A DNA stretch of 64,000 bases from Fragum whitleyi (lineage: Eukaryota > Mollusca > Bivalvia > Cardiida > Cardiidae), in contig OX411549.1 in assembly GCA_948146395.1 (NCBI GenBank), positions 39,355,692 through 39,419,691 of the forward strand, written 5' to 3'. Below the pieces are notes generated by a model, which was given only the letters and a program-made list of their open reading frames with translations, ran no database searches and was not told the DNA's origin. The position numbers and the translations under genes were made by a program. Positions 1-11,892 of the stretch are shown piece by piece; the first letter of the stretch is position 1; each line of letters begins with the position of its first letter.

Positions 1-390
1 ATAATTTTGATGATTTCAATGTTTTTTTGTTGTTTTTTTTTTATTGCTTTTTGGTTCAATGTTCTCAAAGTTTTTTATGTACAATAGGTCATGAAATATA
101 AACAAAATATCTCAGTTTTCCCCGATGATAATAATATGTCACCTTGTGTATTTGGTGTCTTATTTTTCCCCCAGGAACGGGACCAAGGAGGATTTAAGGT
201 CTGTTTAGAAATATGAATGAATTAAAAGAAACGGAATTTAAGTTTTCATTTGAAAAGTTGGGAAAATAATTCAATCTTTTGGGCTTATAAGACTTATTTA
301 AAATTAGCAAAATAAAGATGATAATGATAATAGTGTTAATGATTATTAATGTGTAAAATTCTTTTTAATTTTTTTTATTTATTCATTTAT
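1..390. other. AT-rich sequence, nothing recognised
   Basis: Low-complexity AT-rich DNA with T runs. No coding signal, inverted repeat or known repeat family is visible. Confidence 0.5.
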
Positions 391-394
391 TTTG

Positions 395-408
395 TTTATC
401 TATCTATC

Positions 409-440
<32 letters not shown>

Positions 441-645
441 CACACACACATATATATGTATACATATACATACACACATATACACACACATATATATACA
501 TATACACATACATATATATATAAATATATACACATATACACACATACATATATACACATACATATATACACACATACACATACATATATACACACATACA
601 CATACATACCTACATACATATATATATATACGTATATATATATTT
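395..645. repeat. TA/CA microsatellite
   Basis: Interrupted alternating (TA)n, (CA)n and TACATA runs followed by a T run. All the Tyr/Ile/His-rich open frames on both strands here are by-products of the alternating purine-pyrimidine repeat and are not genes. Confidence 0.95.
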
Positions 646-1188
646 TTTTTTTTATTTCTCTTATTTTTCTCGATAGGTGACATATTATCATCGTCAAAAC
701 ATAATATAGCAATAGAAAACCTCATCCTTTTTTTCCGTCTTTTGTATAGTGTTAAGAATAGATACTTTTAAAGGGTTAATTTTCAAATAGTTGAATACAA
801 AGATGACAAGCCACAAAACAGAATGTCTTGTGTTTGTTTACAGAGTTTTCAACTATTTTCATTCAGAAATAAAACCAAAATTAAATTACCTGTTTCCTTA
901 TTTTAAAAGATGAAGTTCCAGAACAAAATACAACAATTATCATATATTTTTTTTTAAACATTAATAAAAAGAATTGTTTCTTAACATTTTTCATCATCCC
1001 AATTCATTATAACCTTTTCTCTAGTATGAATCAAAAGCAATGTTTTTTTTTAATGTAAAAAAGGAACAAATAGTAAAAATTGACAAAAAGAAAGTAAAAA
1101 AGATAGGGAGCATGCTTAAAAAGGTGTACTTGTATTCTATCAAATCATTTTAGCTGAGCTTTTTTTAATGTTTCATTTATTATCCAAT
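646..1188. other. AT-rich spacer, nothing recognised
   Basis: A/T-run-rich sequence next to the 3' end of the LINE remnant. The T run near 1160 could be the minus-strand poly(A) tail of that LINE, but no target-site duplication could be fixed. Confidence 0.4.
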
Positions 1189-1773
1189 TTAAAGACTTTG
1201 TACCATGCTTCTGACAATTGCCCAGTATTCTCTTTGGGTATCGTTGATATTTGTTTGGTATATAATAGTAGAAATGAGTGAAATATGCTTTTTGAAACCA
1301 ATTATTGTAGAGGTAATATTTTTCATTTTACAATTATATATGTATCGCTTAACTTCCAGACATAATATATCTACTTTAGGCCTTTTTTCACAGCCTAATA
1401 TTACGTCACTACTCTGTAAAAGAAAATTTGGATAGAAGAGGTTTATTTCATTAATAATCACTTGAAGGATTGGTTTTATTTTGATACATTCAAAGAATAA
1501 ATGGGTTAGGTTTTCTTCAAAATTTTGACAAAATGTACATAAAACATTTTGGCTTAGCTTCATCTTATATAGTAAGGAATTTGTTGGTAGTATTCTGTGT
1601 ATAATACGCGTTTGTAACCATTGAATATATGTGTCTTTTGTCAATTTAAAAACATTTGCATATATATTCTCCCAGTTTCTGTTTGGTTTATCATATATGG
1701 ATATCCATTTTCTGTTACTTGTAGGTAATGTTAATGAATATAAAATAAGCTGTAGTGTTGATGTTATAACCAT
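1189..1773 (-). pseudogene. 5'-truncated LINE, C-terminal end of reverse-transcriptase ORF
   Basis: Open frame of about 194 codons resembling the C-terminal tail of non-LTR retrotransposon ORF2. The helix 'RIIHRILPTNSLLYKMKL' is followed by a zinc-binding-like motif, C-x2-C then HLFFEC (CTFC about residues 80-83, HLFFEC about 91-96). This is the zf-RVT layout common in L1/Tx1-type elements. The reverse-transcriptase core and endonuclease are absent: an in-frame stop lies just before the frame, so the copy is 5'-truncated. The Met at 1773 is probably not a true start. Clade assignment (L1/Tx1) is inferred from the motif only. Confidence 0.72.
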
Positions 1774-1774
1774 A

Positions 1775-2326
1775 GGTGTCCAAAATTACCCCTCTACCAC
1801 TATATAGACCAATATATTTATATAATTGGTCTACATGGTGTTAAGGGGTTAATTTCACTTGTCCGGGATGACTGTACCTCAAGGATATATTTCAATTACA
1901 AATTATTTTGTTTAATGTACCTGCATGTTGTATTAGTAATCGCATTCTCGTTGAGAAATCTCTGTGTTCAAATGAAGTTCTTTCTTTGCAATCTTCAGGC
2001 TGTGATGGGACGTCGAGTAGCCATGAGAGAGGACGGTGACAGCGTATCTCAGAGTTTTGATTCCGTTGCCACTGGTTGGTCAGTAGATCTCACATGATCT
2101 CAGACATTTAACATATTGTTTGTTGGGGTTAAAAATGTGGTGTCTACAACTCTCAACAAGGATATCTATTTATTTGATTGTACTTATTTAGCACCAATAA
2201 GTAAATTTAAGGTAAAAATTGTAAAAAAAAAAATGGTATATTACTATCATGATCTATTATATAACATAATACATTATGAATCATTGGGAACCAATTGTTG
2301 TTTCTACTTCATTCAAGATGTAGGAA
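1775..2326. other. Spacer, nothing recognised
   Basis: No supported gene. A short inverted repeat (TAGACCAAT and ATTGGTCTA arms, about 1806-1834) lies just upstream of the LINE frame. Confidence 0.4.
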
Positions 2327-3009
2327 CAGTTATTGATATCTAGAACTTGACATTCACTTCATTCAAAACAAATCTAAATCAGTCACTGAGCTCTCCATTC
2401 ATTCATTCAAAACACTCAATAATTTCACTCATGTATGTTCCAAAATCATTAAAAACAATTCAAAAATGTTCAAAACAAACAGCATTTACATTAAAATTAT
2501 CAAATTTATCCCACATTTTTTGGACTGGTACGGGTCTGCTATCATTGCGCAGATGATAGCATGTCAGACTGTCAATCTAGAGGCCCCCAGTTCGATCCTC
2601 AGCACTCATTTTTCCGACTATTTGTCTCCCACCAATGGGTTAATAATCATTGACCTATGTGAGATAGCAGCTTGAGGCTAGGATAGGATGTGATGGTAGT
2701 ACTGGTGAGAGAAATACCATGAATTAATTGTTAGGTTCTCCAACTGCAGCGATATAACTGAAAAAATGTTGAAAGTGGCGTAAAACCCCATTCAATCAAT
2801 CAATTGGACTGATATGGATTTTAAAGTGTCTTATTAGTATGTGAATACACACATTTGAAATTACCTAAACTTATTTAGAAGGAGGTAATCAAGTATTGCT
2901 AATTACATCCAAATTGTATTATCTCCCTTTATTTCATTAAAATCTCACTCTATACACTCATATCATTCCAAAGTTTTTCAACTTATCAATTACAAGAATG
3001 TATTAACTG
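2327..3009 (-). mobile_element. Family A MITE, split by a SINE
   Basis: Degenerate family A copy. The left end CAGTTATTGATATC and the right end ATTAACTG sit next to TA. The diagnostic 'cactcactnagcgctccattcattcattc' region and the core hairpin half (GGAGGTAATCAAGTATTGC ... TATCTCCCTTT) are recognisable. A SINE occupies 2531-2804. Confidence 0.75.
2531..2804 (+). mobile_element. tRNA-derived SINE with CAAT-type tail
   Basis: A tRNA-like head is seen (ATTGCGCAGATGATAGCA as A-box region, AGTTCGATCC as B box). It is followed by a body shared with the minus-strand copy at 55780-56057 (TTTGTCTCCCACCAATGGG, GTGAGATAGCAG, GATATAACTG). The tail is GGCGTAAAACCCC then (CAAT)n. The copy is flanked by an imperfect target-site duplication: TGGACTGGTA at 2521-2530 and TGGACTGATA at 2805-2814. 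It is RNA polymerase III-type and non-coding. Confidence 0.85.
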
Positions 3010-3377
3010 TATAACATTTTGATCACCCAACAACAATATAACATATCTATTGACAAATCAGAAGTCACATTTCAAAAAAAAAGAACAGAAGAAAGGAAGA
3101 AATATAATTCATGATAGATTCATAAATTGTCTAAGATTGAAAATGCTTGGTTTTGGTTTGCAGTGGTTGCAAGCGGGTGTAATTAGAAATTAAACCAACA
3201 TATAAGGATGAAAATAATTGGGAAAAGGAGAAATTGCTTGTTACAAGCAATTTCTTCTTTTTCCACTTAATTTTCTCAAGGTTTTTTAAATCACAGGAAC
3301 ATGAAGTCCCAGAACTGCACAGGGAAGAGTTTGTTAATGTCAATATATATATTGTGCTATTAATAGAGATTAGTATA

Positions 3378-3716
3378 GAGTCGATATTGCTCAAGCATCC
3401 AATTTTATTAAGTGACCATTTTCATTAAACGACTATCAAAAAAATCCCTTTGTTGTAATCAAAGTCTGTGCAAAGTAGACATTCTAAGGAGAAAATTGTT
3501 CAATATTCAGTCTTATGATGTTGGAACCAATTAGAACTTTCTCAATGAGATGATTTTATTGGGTTCGCTAAGGATTCATTAAGAATTATGTGACAATCTT
3601 TATAATTTATGCAATGACCTTGTGTATTCAGCACGAAATATTGTATTAAGCAACCATTCCATATGCGACCACTTTTTTATCACCCCGTAAGTGGTTGCCT
3701 GAGACAAGTTTTATTA
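3378..3716 (-). mobile_element. Family D MITE (~340 bp, TA target)
   Basis: Reverse-orientation relative of the element at 39847-40194. It has the terminal GAGTCGATATTGCTC, a central inverted repeat around GATGTTGGAACC, the end-proximal repeated motif 'taagcgacca', and ACAAGTTTTA at the far end. It is more degraded than the 39.8-kb copy. Confidence 0.7.
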
Positions 3717-4160
3717 TACTCACCTTTGTTTGCTGTTTGCTGGGTACACATTGTATATTTGGTATTTACAAACCACATAGTTTTTGTCTGAAACATTCCC
3801 AAAGATTATTTAGATTTTTATTTATTATATGTGATAAATCGCTAGTGTTCAGTACCTTTTGCAACAGTCCGTCCTTGTTTCTAGTTGAGATGTTAATTTA
3901 AAGAATTGCTAGCTAATTTATTTTTTGTGTGTTATAGCTTTTCAACACCCAAAGCATTGTATTTTTATTTATATGAAGATTTTGTGATTTTGAGGATCCG
4001 TATTTGATTAATTCATTAAGAATTTTAGTTATTGATATTAAATCAGTCTTAAATATTGCTAATTCAAGATCAATTATATTGTCAATCCCAATGATGATAA
4101 TTTGTATTGGAGATTGATTCAATAATATTGAATACCAATAAAATTGTAAATAACATTGAT
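3717..4160. other. Spacer, nothing recognised
   Basis: AT-rich, with no repeat or coding signal. Confidence 0.4.
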
Positions 4161-4167
4161 TAAATAC

Positions 4168-4262
4168 TGTGTGGTGTACATGGTCTAAAGGTAGAGCTTT
4201 GGCCTCTTGATCCAAAGGTCCTGATTTCGATTCCCGGGAGCAGCTATTGATTTTGGTTCTTT
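4168..4262 (+). mobile_element. Possible tRNA-like SINE head
   Basis: Contains GGTCTAAAGGTAGAGC (A-box-like) and GATTTCGATTCCCGGGAGC (B-box-like) at tRNA spacing. No recognisable SINE body, tail or target-site duplication follows. A functional tRNA is unlikely because the acceptor stem does not pair. Confidence 0.35.
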
Positions 4263-4645
4263 CATTAGCCCACACATTTGGCGCTAGAACTGATGAATTT
4301 TCCAGGAAGTAGAATTTAGAGGGATTATTCTAAGTTGTAAGAACTTGTTTCCCAATTGATGTAAAATGAATAGGTTTAAACCAAATACTGGTTTCTTAGT
4401 ATGAATTTTGAGGATGAAGGGTTTTATGTTGTAACAGATTACCAAATCTGTTTGGCTCACTTTAGAATATAAACTAGGAGGAGTTATGGATTATGGAAAT
4501 TCTGAAAATCTTGGCAAAACCTCATTGAATTATATTTGCATAAAGCTTTTCTTGTTATTTTGGTGTTCCCATCTCTCTTTTCAATGACTTATTAGATGCT
4601 GCGGAAAATTACTGTGCTTTTTGAAATAGTGATTTTAAGGGCTCA

Positions 4646-4697
4646 GTGCAAAACTTTTGTATGTGCCTATAAATATATAGGCACTTACAATAATTTT
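4646..4697. repeat. Short hairpin, family O
   Basis: Inverted repeat with arms GTGCCTATA and TATAGGCAC, flanked by GTGCAAAA and TTTTGCAC. A related hairpin with the same TATAGGCACTTACAATAA string occurs at 29572-29615, so it is a dispersed repeat. Confidence 0.65.
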
Positions 4698-4751
4698 GCA
4701 CAGCCCCTCAATAACATTTCATTCTATTTATTGCATGTACAAGATAATGCG

Positions 4752-5007
4752 TGTCACAGAATAAAGGACCATCTAGGGACTCTGAAAATAAATATTTGGA
4801 AAAGGGATTCGTTTCAGGACAGGTAAAGCAGAGGTCGCATTTTTAAAAAATTCTTTCACACAAATGTAGATTGGTCATTCTAGATTCAGAAGAATAGTAA
4901 AGTGGGAAAAGTTTCGAGCCTTGTCAGTCTGTGCAATTCGCACAGTCTGACTAGGGTGGACACTCTACAAACTTCCCAGATGGTCCCATTTTGCGTGACA
5001 GGTCACA
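4752..5007 (+). mobile_element. Family I MITE (~256 bp)
   Basis: Termini TGTCACAGAATAAAGGACCA and TGGTCCCATTTTGCGTGAC are inverted versions of each other. A central hairpin (GTCAGTCTGTGC / GCACAGTCTGAC) lies near 4925-4950. It is the same family as 7739-7998. Confidence 0.8.
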
Positions 5008-6598
5008 TTTACAGTTATAAGTAATTACAATGACTTTGCACCAAACACTTGAAAATTGTATGCCATGAAGGCTCTGCATTTAGTTATTTGTTAAGTGCTC
5101 AGATTGAAAGAATTAGTTAATACTTTACTTTGTAAAACAGAACTGTTAAAAAGTGTTGTAACAACCTATAAAAATATTTGATTGAATTTAGATTAACTAC
5201 TTGCCATTTTATTTATTTTCTTTCTTTTTGTGATATCCTGTATATTTTGTTTGCTAATTAATTACTTTCTTAGTGCCAACGAGAATATTATTTACCTATT
5301 TTGTGCCAATTTGGATGAATTTTTATGACACCCCCTTCCCCCTTTTCATATTTTACGTGAGTATAATAGATAGTTAAAAGGGGTGTAAAACGCGACACAT
5401 TCAAACAAATCTTATTTCCTTGAAAATAGGCGCCATTTTAAGAGTATTGACTATCAAAATGATAGTCAATACCATTTAATTGATGGCCATATGCTGGCTT
5501 TCCTTTCAATTTATAATTTGATTAAACCATGGCTTTTTTCAGAGTTCTTGGTCCTTGGGTGGCCCACATGGATATTATTGACCATGAGAGAGTTGGTACA
5601 CATGCAATATTGAAAGTTAATCAATATAATGATTCAATATTTATCAGTGTTATATTGGTCTTGAAAGACTGGCCAAGGAACCAACTTTATAATTGAAATT
5701 TTGTTTTCAATGACGTGATTCGTGTAACTGATTTAGTTTTTGTTTGAACCGTTTTTAAATACGATTCATTCATATTTTATTGATAGATCGATTTGGTGAA
5801 TTTTCATACATTTAAAGGGGCCCCGAACTAACAAATTGGGTTCCCCCTCCCCTTTCGATCTAATTTTTATAAAATTATCACATAAAAATGCCATCTTCGG
5901 GCTAGGCAGGAACGGATCTGTCATTGTATTTATAAATTGAATATTTTTGAAATTCTGAAAGGGTGCATTGGTTACCAAAGTGTTTATTGTTGAAACTACA
6001 ATGAGGAGTGGGAATGGCAGTGAAATATGTTGCTAGTGATATGTGAATGAAGATTCTATTTATTTATTTATTATTCGAAGTCTTACTTTTTATTTATTGT
6101 TATCAATTTGGGTAATGCTAGATTAAAATGTTAAACTCTGAGGTTCTCTTATTTTTTTCTTACCCGACTAATTCTTTGTTTCACTTATGGACTAACCCAT
6201 GCCCAATCGATCCCGCTTTTTGGGCTCCCTTGATGATGAAAATCTTCGGAAAACCTAGTGGAAAATTAAGAAATTGCTTTTAATGAGCATTTTGTTCAAT
6301 TTACACGATGTTTTCAATCCAAACAGACTAAGCTTTTTAAAATTTCATCGTCTTAAAATTAGTCTTTGAATCAGGGCAGTTTTCTGATTAGGTTTAAATT
6401 CGAACACATAAAAACCATCGTTTGCCGACGACCAAAAGTTCGTAATTCATTCAAATTATAGATATGAGGCTTAGATCGTCCACCTTAGATATTCAGTATG
6501 TGCTATTACAATGTACTTCAGAAGTACAGAAAATCTTGCCAGAGCGACAAACTCTGTAATAGGACATATTTCATTAGCCGTAAGGATAATTTTTCTTT
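5008..6598. other. Spacer, one small palindrome
   Basis: No gene or repeat family was identified. A perfect 12-bp-arm inverted repeat (GTATTGACTATC / GATAGTCAATAC, 5444-5472) is the only structure noted. Confidence 0.45.
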
Positions 6599-6599
6599 T

Positions 6600-7440
6600 T
6601 ATACGCGCGAAGGGTCGTATTATGTTACGGCCCCGGTCGTCCGACCGTCTGTCTGTCCGTCCCTTACCATTGTTTTGTGTGCGCAACTCCTAAACTATCA
6701 ATGGGAATGAGCTAAAACTTTGCACAGTTACTCCCTATGATGTCTAGTAGTGCATAAGATCTTTGAAATTCAAATCGCTCCGGCGATTTCTTAGAAATCT
6801 TGAATTTTCTGCCCTTGAATTGAACAAAATCACTGTTCCTTCACTATTAATGGAAATGAGCTGAAACTAGACACAATTACACCCTATAATGTGTAGTTGT
6901 GTGTAAGACTTTTTAAATTCAAAATGCTCCTGTCATTCTAGAGTAATCTTGAATTATGTGCCCTTGAATTGAATGAAAAACATTTTTTGTGAGCTCCTTT
7001 TCTGTTACATTTTCAATGGGAATGAACTGAAACTTGCCACAATGACTCTGTAGGTTGTTTTTTTGTGCTTAGGACTAAAAAAATTTCATATGTAAAGTAG
7101 TTCCTGATTTATCTGCCCTTTACTTAACAAAATAGCTTAAAATTACAGATTTTTTTGTGTGTTGAACTGAATCTTGCCACAATGTATCCCTGATATTTAG
7201 TTGAGCGTAAGACTTCAGAAATTCAAAAAGCTTGAGGGGGGGGGGGTTATTATCTGCACTTGAATTAATTGAAATTCACATTTCTTTTGTGAACAACTCG
7301 TCTTATACTTTGAATTGGAATGATCTGAAACTTGCAAAATGCTTGTTTGGCGTATAGTTGTGCATAAAACCATTTTCAATTTACACTAAAAGGGTCATAC
7401 TAAGTTATGGCCCCAATCGTCTGTCCGTCTGTTTGCAATT
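6600..7440 (-). repeat. Pearl-like element with ~153-bp core repeats
   Basis: At least five diverged direct repeats. Each contains a version of 'aatgggaatgagctgaaactt', at about 6700, 6844, 7012, 7158 and 7311, so the mean spacing is about 153 bp. The left side carries a GTCC/GTCT microsatellite (CCGACCGTCTGTCTGTCCGT). The motif AAGGGTC..TA.TA.GTTA.GGCCCC appears at 6609 and again at 7389. Tandem core repeats beside an (ACGG/ACAG)n tract match the organisation known for bivalve 'pearl' elements (Helentron-related); here it is in minus orientation. Assignment is by layout only. Confidence 0.65.
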
Positions 7441-7738
7441 TTTTAGCTATCATTCAAGCTCACGTTACTGACAAGCCAAGCTTACCATCAAGGCCTTTCG
7501 GGCGTATATGCGCCGGTCTGCGAAACTCTTAAGTAAATAGGTAGTAAACGTTTTCTCAATTTCCCCCTACTCCCTATATGTTTCCTTGAGATGCCATTTT
7601 ACCCATTTGTCATGCGCAAATATTCTTGAATGCTTATAGGTGGTTCATCGAGAATTAACGGTGGATTATCACTTGATAATTTCACTGCAAACCGGTGAAA
7701 TTAGCATAAATTATACCCAGCGGACCCCGGAAAACAAA
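7441..7738. other. Spacer, nothing recognised
   Basis: No supported feature. Confidence 0.4.
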
Positions 7739-7998
7739 TGTGACCCGTCGCTCGAAAGGGGCCAATCTAGGAACTTTTTAAAATAAATATTTGAAAAGAT
7801 ATTGAAGCCAGCATATACCAACCAGGGTCGCACTTCAAAAAATCTTTCACAGGAAGGTAGTTTGACCATTCTTAAATCAGAAAATAAGCAAATTGCGAAA
7901 AGTTTCGACCCTTATCAGACTGTGCGGATTGCGCAGACTGACTTGGGTCGATACTTTACGCACTACCCAGATGGTCCCTTTTCGCGTGACGGGTCACA
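7739..7998 (+). mobile_element. Family I MITE (260 bp), well preserved
   Basis: Terminal inverted repeat TGTGACCCGTCGCTCGAAAG at the left pairs with CTTTTCGCGTGACGGGTCACA-type sequence at the right. The internal hairpin is CAGACTGTGCGGATTGCGCA followed by GACTG. A 72-codon open frame across it follows the repeat and is not a gene. Confidence 0.85.
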
Positions 7999-9060
7999 AA
8001 TATTAATGACACCAACATGACGTTGCCTAGTAATCACGATGTAAAACGCATTTTGAGAAAGTTTAGCCATTTTTTTCATACTTTGTACGAATTTTCAAGT
8101 AAAGAATTAGAATAATCGACTATTCTTCGTGTGAAATCGATGAACAATTCATTTTGTGAACAACAAGGGCTTTAACTTCACTTGTGTCTCAACCACTCAC
8201 GAAAATTTAGCTTTAAATTTGTTGTTGACTCCATGACAGATAGGCCCCTAAATCGATTTTACACTGAAACAAACGATTATCCTTTTAAATATAACAATTG
8301 AGTGATTATACATGTGTCCGTTAGTTTGGCTATCTTTACAGTTTCTTAAAACTTAGTGGAGCTCATCTGCTAAACTGATCCGAATCACGAGGAGATGTAC
8401 CATTTGAGGCAAATTTCTAATACGTCCGAGGTCAAATTAACAATCAAACAGTCCGTACCATCACCAATATTATCACGGGACGTCGGTGCAGTTTCTTCAG
8501 GGACCGAGATTGTAAAACTTTTCTCAGTCTCAACTTAGTATTTTCTCAGTCTAAACATTATAATAGACAGTCGTATATGAGATTAAAAAATAAAATTAAT
8601 AAGTTGTTTTTATAACATCTTATTTATAGCATACATTTCATACATTTATTACAATACTGTAACAGAATTGCAGCTTAAACTCAAGTCGAACGTTTGAGTT
8701 GAGTTTGAGAAAAAAAATTATAACCCTAGGCCAATTCGCTGGTCGAATCAACAAGATTTTAAATTCTATGATGTGAAGAGATTTCCAAATGATAGCAGAG
8801 AAGTACTCGTCAACTCTTGTCTTAATTATGGAATTGGGTCAAAAGCTAATCGACATGTTCACGTCTTTTGACGCATGGAAATTCTTGATAAGATGGCGTA
8901 ACTATATTGATAATATTTTTTTCCTATCGTGGGGCGTTACGAGGTCACATCTGTAGAGACGGAAAAGAAAAGGAAAAAAACCCCGAAAATTCGATAAAAA
9001 ATCAACATAGAATTTACAAGAATGTCGGTCAAAACGCAGCCGAAATGGTAGTGATAATAA
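7999..9060. other. Spacer, nothing recognised
   Basis: About 1 kb without coding potential or a repeat family I can name. A small partial repeat of TTTTCTCAGTCT occurs twice near 8520-8550. Confidence 0.4.
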
Positions 9061-9063
9061 AAA

Positions 9064-9390
9064 GATGGGTGAGATTTGGGTGAAATCTAAGGGATGTGAT
9101 TGAATGTAGCTAATATTGTTCATGATGAACAATTTAGTGATATTTATTACCTCCCTTTAATAAAATTTGCATACAGGTACTACGAATAGCTTTCTGTATC
9201 TTTATGAACCCATTATACGTTTACAGAATTCGATTAGGTCAGTAAACTCTTGGATTTTTCTAGCGATTTTCATTGTGAATGCAGGTTTTTTGTGATTTTG
9301 GAACGTTTGCATGAATGAATGGAGCGCTGAGTGAGTGTTTTAGAGTGTTTTTGATCGGGATGAAGGTCAATTTAACGATATTACTAACTG
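9064..9390 (+). mobile_element. Family A MITE, 5'-truncated
   Basis: Contains the core hairpin (AGCTAATATTGTTCATGATG / GAACAATTTAGTGATATTTA), the 'gaatgaatggagcgctgagtgag' block and the right end TTACTAACTG followed by TA. The left third is missing or unrecognisable. Confidence 0.75.
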
Positions 9391-9442
9391 TAAATATCTA
9401 AAATATTGTAGATATTTCAATACAAAAGTAGGGAACAATGAA

Positions 9443-9774
9443 CAGTTAAAAACCATCGTTAAATTGATAATTTGAATGCTTTTGGAATGATTTGGCTTTA
9501 ATTTTTTACTTCCCTTTACTACATGTAAAGTCAACGTATTTTTTTTCTTGTTTTGAGTCAACACCAGTCAATTTAATAATGGAATTATTTGATAAAGATT
9601 GAAATATTGACCGCTTTGATGATTTCGATGCGTTTTTGTACAATTTCGGAGCCGTACGGTTTTCGAGTGATTTAAGAAAGTAGAGTACTTAGAACTAATG
9701 ATTGGAGCGCTGAGCTAGTTATTTTGATTCTTTTTTTATCGATATGAGTTTTAATTTCACGATCTGATGTACTG
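9443..9774 (+). mobile_element. Family A MITE, internally deleted
   Basis: Left end CAGTTAAAAACCATCGTTAA, right end TTTCACGATCTGATGTACTG then TA. The internal hairpin is partly lost. It abuts the next element (family G) on the right. Confidence 0.7.
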
Positions 9775-9776
9775 TA

Positions 9777-11300
9777 ATAATATTCATGTGTATTTTCAAA
9801 ACTGATCTCTGACGTAGGCACCGAGTCCATTTCCATGGGTATATCAGTGTATTTAAGGTAACTGCGGACAGATAACATGGTCGAATTTTCGACTTTCTTA
9901 AAATCTCACAATAATTTCTGAGATTTATATTTGAAGTGTAGGAATTAGCGAACACGCGGTGAAAAGGGTCTCAAGCTCTTTCATTTGACGTCGTGACGTC
10001 ATTAAGGGGCCAACCCCTTTTCGACCCGCCAAAATCATTATTTGCAAATATTTTCTGAATTAATCGGCCGATTTTCACGAAAAAAGTTTCATTTTGAAAG
10101 TCTAAGAACGTCCGAGCTATTCGTTTAATTTCTGAGCACATTCGAATAAGAAAAGGGGCCCGAAACGCCAACTCTTTCGCGAATCTTAAGAATTGACGTT
10201 CCCTTTTGTATTTCATTTTTTGTAAATAAGTAGAGATTTCTCAAAATTTCGTCCGGTGACCTATGCTGATTTTTTGTTATTTTGTAGCGAAAAGAATATG
10301 CTTTGTATTAATCAAATAAAAATGATATGTCTTCGGGTTAGATTTTTTATTAAATTCGATTTTGTGAAGTTGTTGGAACAGTTTTCGTCGAATTCGACGT
10401 CGCACTAAAAACATCGGCACTATGCTTATTTGGCGCCAATCTCCGTGCAATAACGTATTTTAAAATATTTGAAATTAAGCTTTATCGTAAAATACAGGAT
10501 TCAAAAGTATCAAATCTGAATTTGATTTTAGGAAATACAAAAATTCACTCAAGTTTTATCCATTTAAAAAGACAGCTTTTGTGAACATTTGACGCGACGT
10601 TGAAATATCCTTTGATTTGCGATATCTTCGCGGAATCGAATTTTACAAAAAAAAATATAACCCGAAGAGACATTGTTTTTATTTCAAATTTCTTCAGTGG
10701 AATGGTTTGACAGCAACATATCTAAATTTCAGTATAGGTCACCGGACAAATTTTCGAGAAATAGGGCAAAATTTTCCAGTGACTGTTCTCGAAAACAGCA
10801 ACACAGAAGGCATTAACATTTAATACGTTACACTTAATTGTATTTCTTTCACTTATAACTTCATATCAATAAATCATAACATCAGACGTCTTTCAACGAA
10901 GCAAATGGCGTTTTCGGGATGAAAATCGGCCTATTATTTCCGAAAAAAATGACTATTACTTATTTTGCTCCATAAAAAAGGGGTCGGCCCCTTGATGACG
11001 TCATGACGTCATCTCTACGTTATGAAATTCCTTTTTATGACCGAAATATGAAAGCGGGTACTTAAAAGTTCAGTTTTATCGCATGAGGCATGATTTGCAG
11101 ACAATTTAAATTTGGACCTAAAATGGCCCTCCATGTGTCCGCAGTTACCTTAAAAGGCATATGATAGTAATTGAATCTGATCCATTCACTTCAATAATGG
11201 AAATACATCTTTTAACTATTTCGAAAAATTTTGGCACGGGAATCTTCCAGTAAAAGGTAGATTTCAAGGCTAACCGCGCAAAATCTACCCGTAAGTATAC
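9777..11300 (+). mobile_element. Family G element, split by fold-back H
   Basis: The left part (GTGTATTTTCAAAACTG ... CTCTGACGTAGGC ... GGGTATATCAGTGTA) and the right part (GGCATATGATAG ... GCGCAAAATCTACC) match the uninterrupted copy at 60359-60662 and the reversed copy at 47963-48266. The 1293-bp element H is inserted at its TTAA. Net length without H is about 230 bp. Confidence 0.75.
9857..11149. mobile_element. 1.29-kb fold-back element H at a TTAA site
   Basis: Flanked on both sides by TTAA (9853-9856 and 11150-11153), with terminal inverted repeats GGTAACTGCGGACA and TGTCCGCAGTTACC. Almost the whole element is an imperfect palindrome. GACGTCGTGACGTCATTAAG at 9988 pairs with a GATGACGTCATGACGTCAT stretch near 10996. 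TTTCGTCCGGTGACCTATGC near 10245 pairs with ATAGGTCACCGGACAAATTT near 10733. ATGTCTTCGGGTTAGATTTT near 10327 pairs with AATATAACCCGAAGAGACAT near 10652. There is no transposase frame, so it is non-autonomous. TTAA targets are typical of piggyBac and Kolobok elements; which one applies is not decided. Confidence 0.85.
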
Positions 11301-11616
11301 TCTTTGCTGCTGTTTGGAACCGTTCTATACTATGCTAACTGAGTTTAACCAATTTTTCACCAGCTCCTTGATTTGACTTCCGTATTATGATGATTTAAGA
11401 AAATTGTGTACCGACAGTTTTTTAACCCCCCCCCCCCCCCACACACACACACTCCTTTCTACGAGGAGCGAGACAATTAAAATGGTTTGATTGTCTACGA
11501 AAATGTGTCGAATATATGTGCGTTTTTTTACGCGAGTCCAGTGTGATATATTTCCTACGTCTGAATTAGTCAAGTGCACATTGTTTACATTAGCGAAAAT
11601 ATTACAGAAAAGTTAA

Positions 11617-11700
11617 CCTGTCCTGCGTTCAGGATAACAAAACTGTGTAAACTGTTTTCAAATCATACCCCGCTGTGCACGTGAAATTGCGTGGGCCATT
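11617..11700. mobile_element. Family B palindromic MITE, left half
   Basis: CCTGTCCTGCGTTCAGGATA ... AATCATACCCCGCTGTGCAC is the left arm of the family B consensus. The right arm is replaced by unrelated sequence. Confidence 0.7.
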
Positions 11701-11892
11701 TGAATTGAAAGTTCCAATGTCAAGATCTACAAAGAAAGTGGAATATCAAACCTAAGTTTTCCGAGAGAAAATGTATGTATATGGGTGTGTTCCGAAAAAA
11801 TGGCCCCACTGTCAAAGATGTTTAATTTTTAAATTATTTTAGATACTATCCTGATAAAAACTGACATTCAAAATCTTGCATTTTTAATCCGG

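Noticed and set aside
349..771. Several Tyr/Ile/His-rich open frames on both strands
   Set aside because: Produced by the TA/CA microsatellite; six-frame openness is expected.
3913..4275. 120-codon minus-strand frame
   Set aside because: No domain; its N-terminal part reads through the tRNA-like string.
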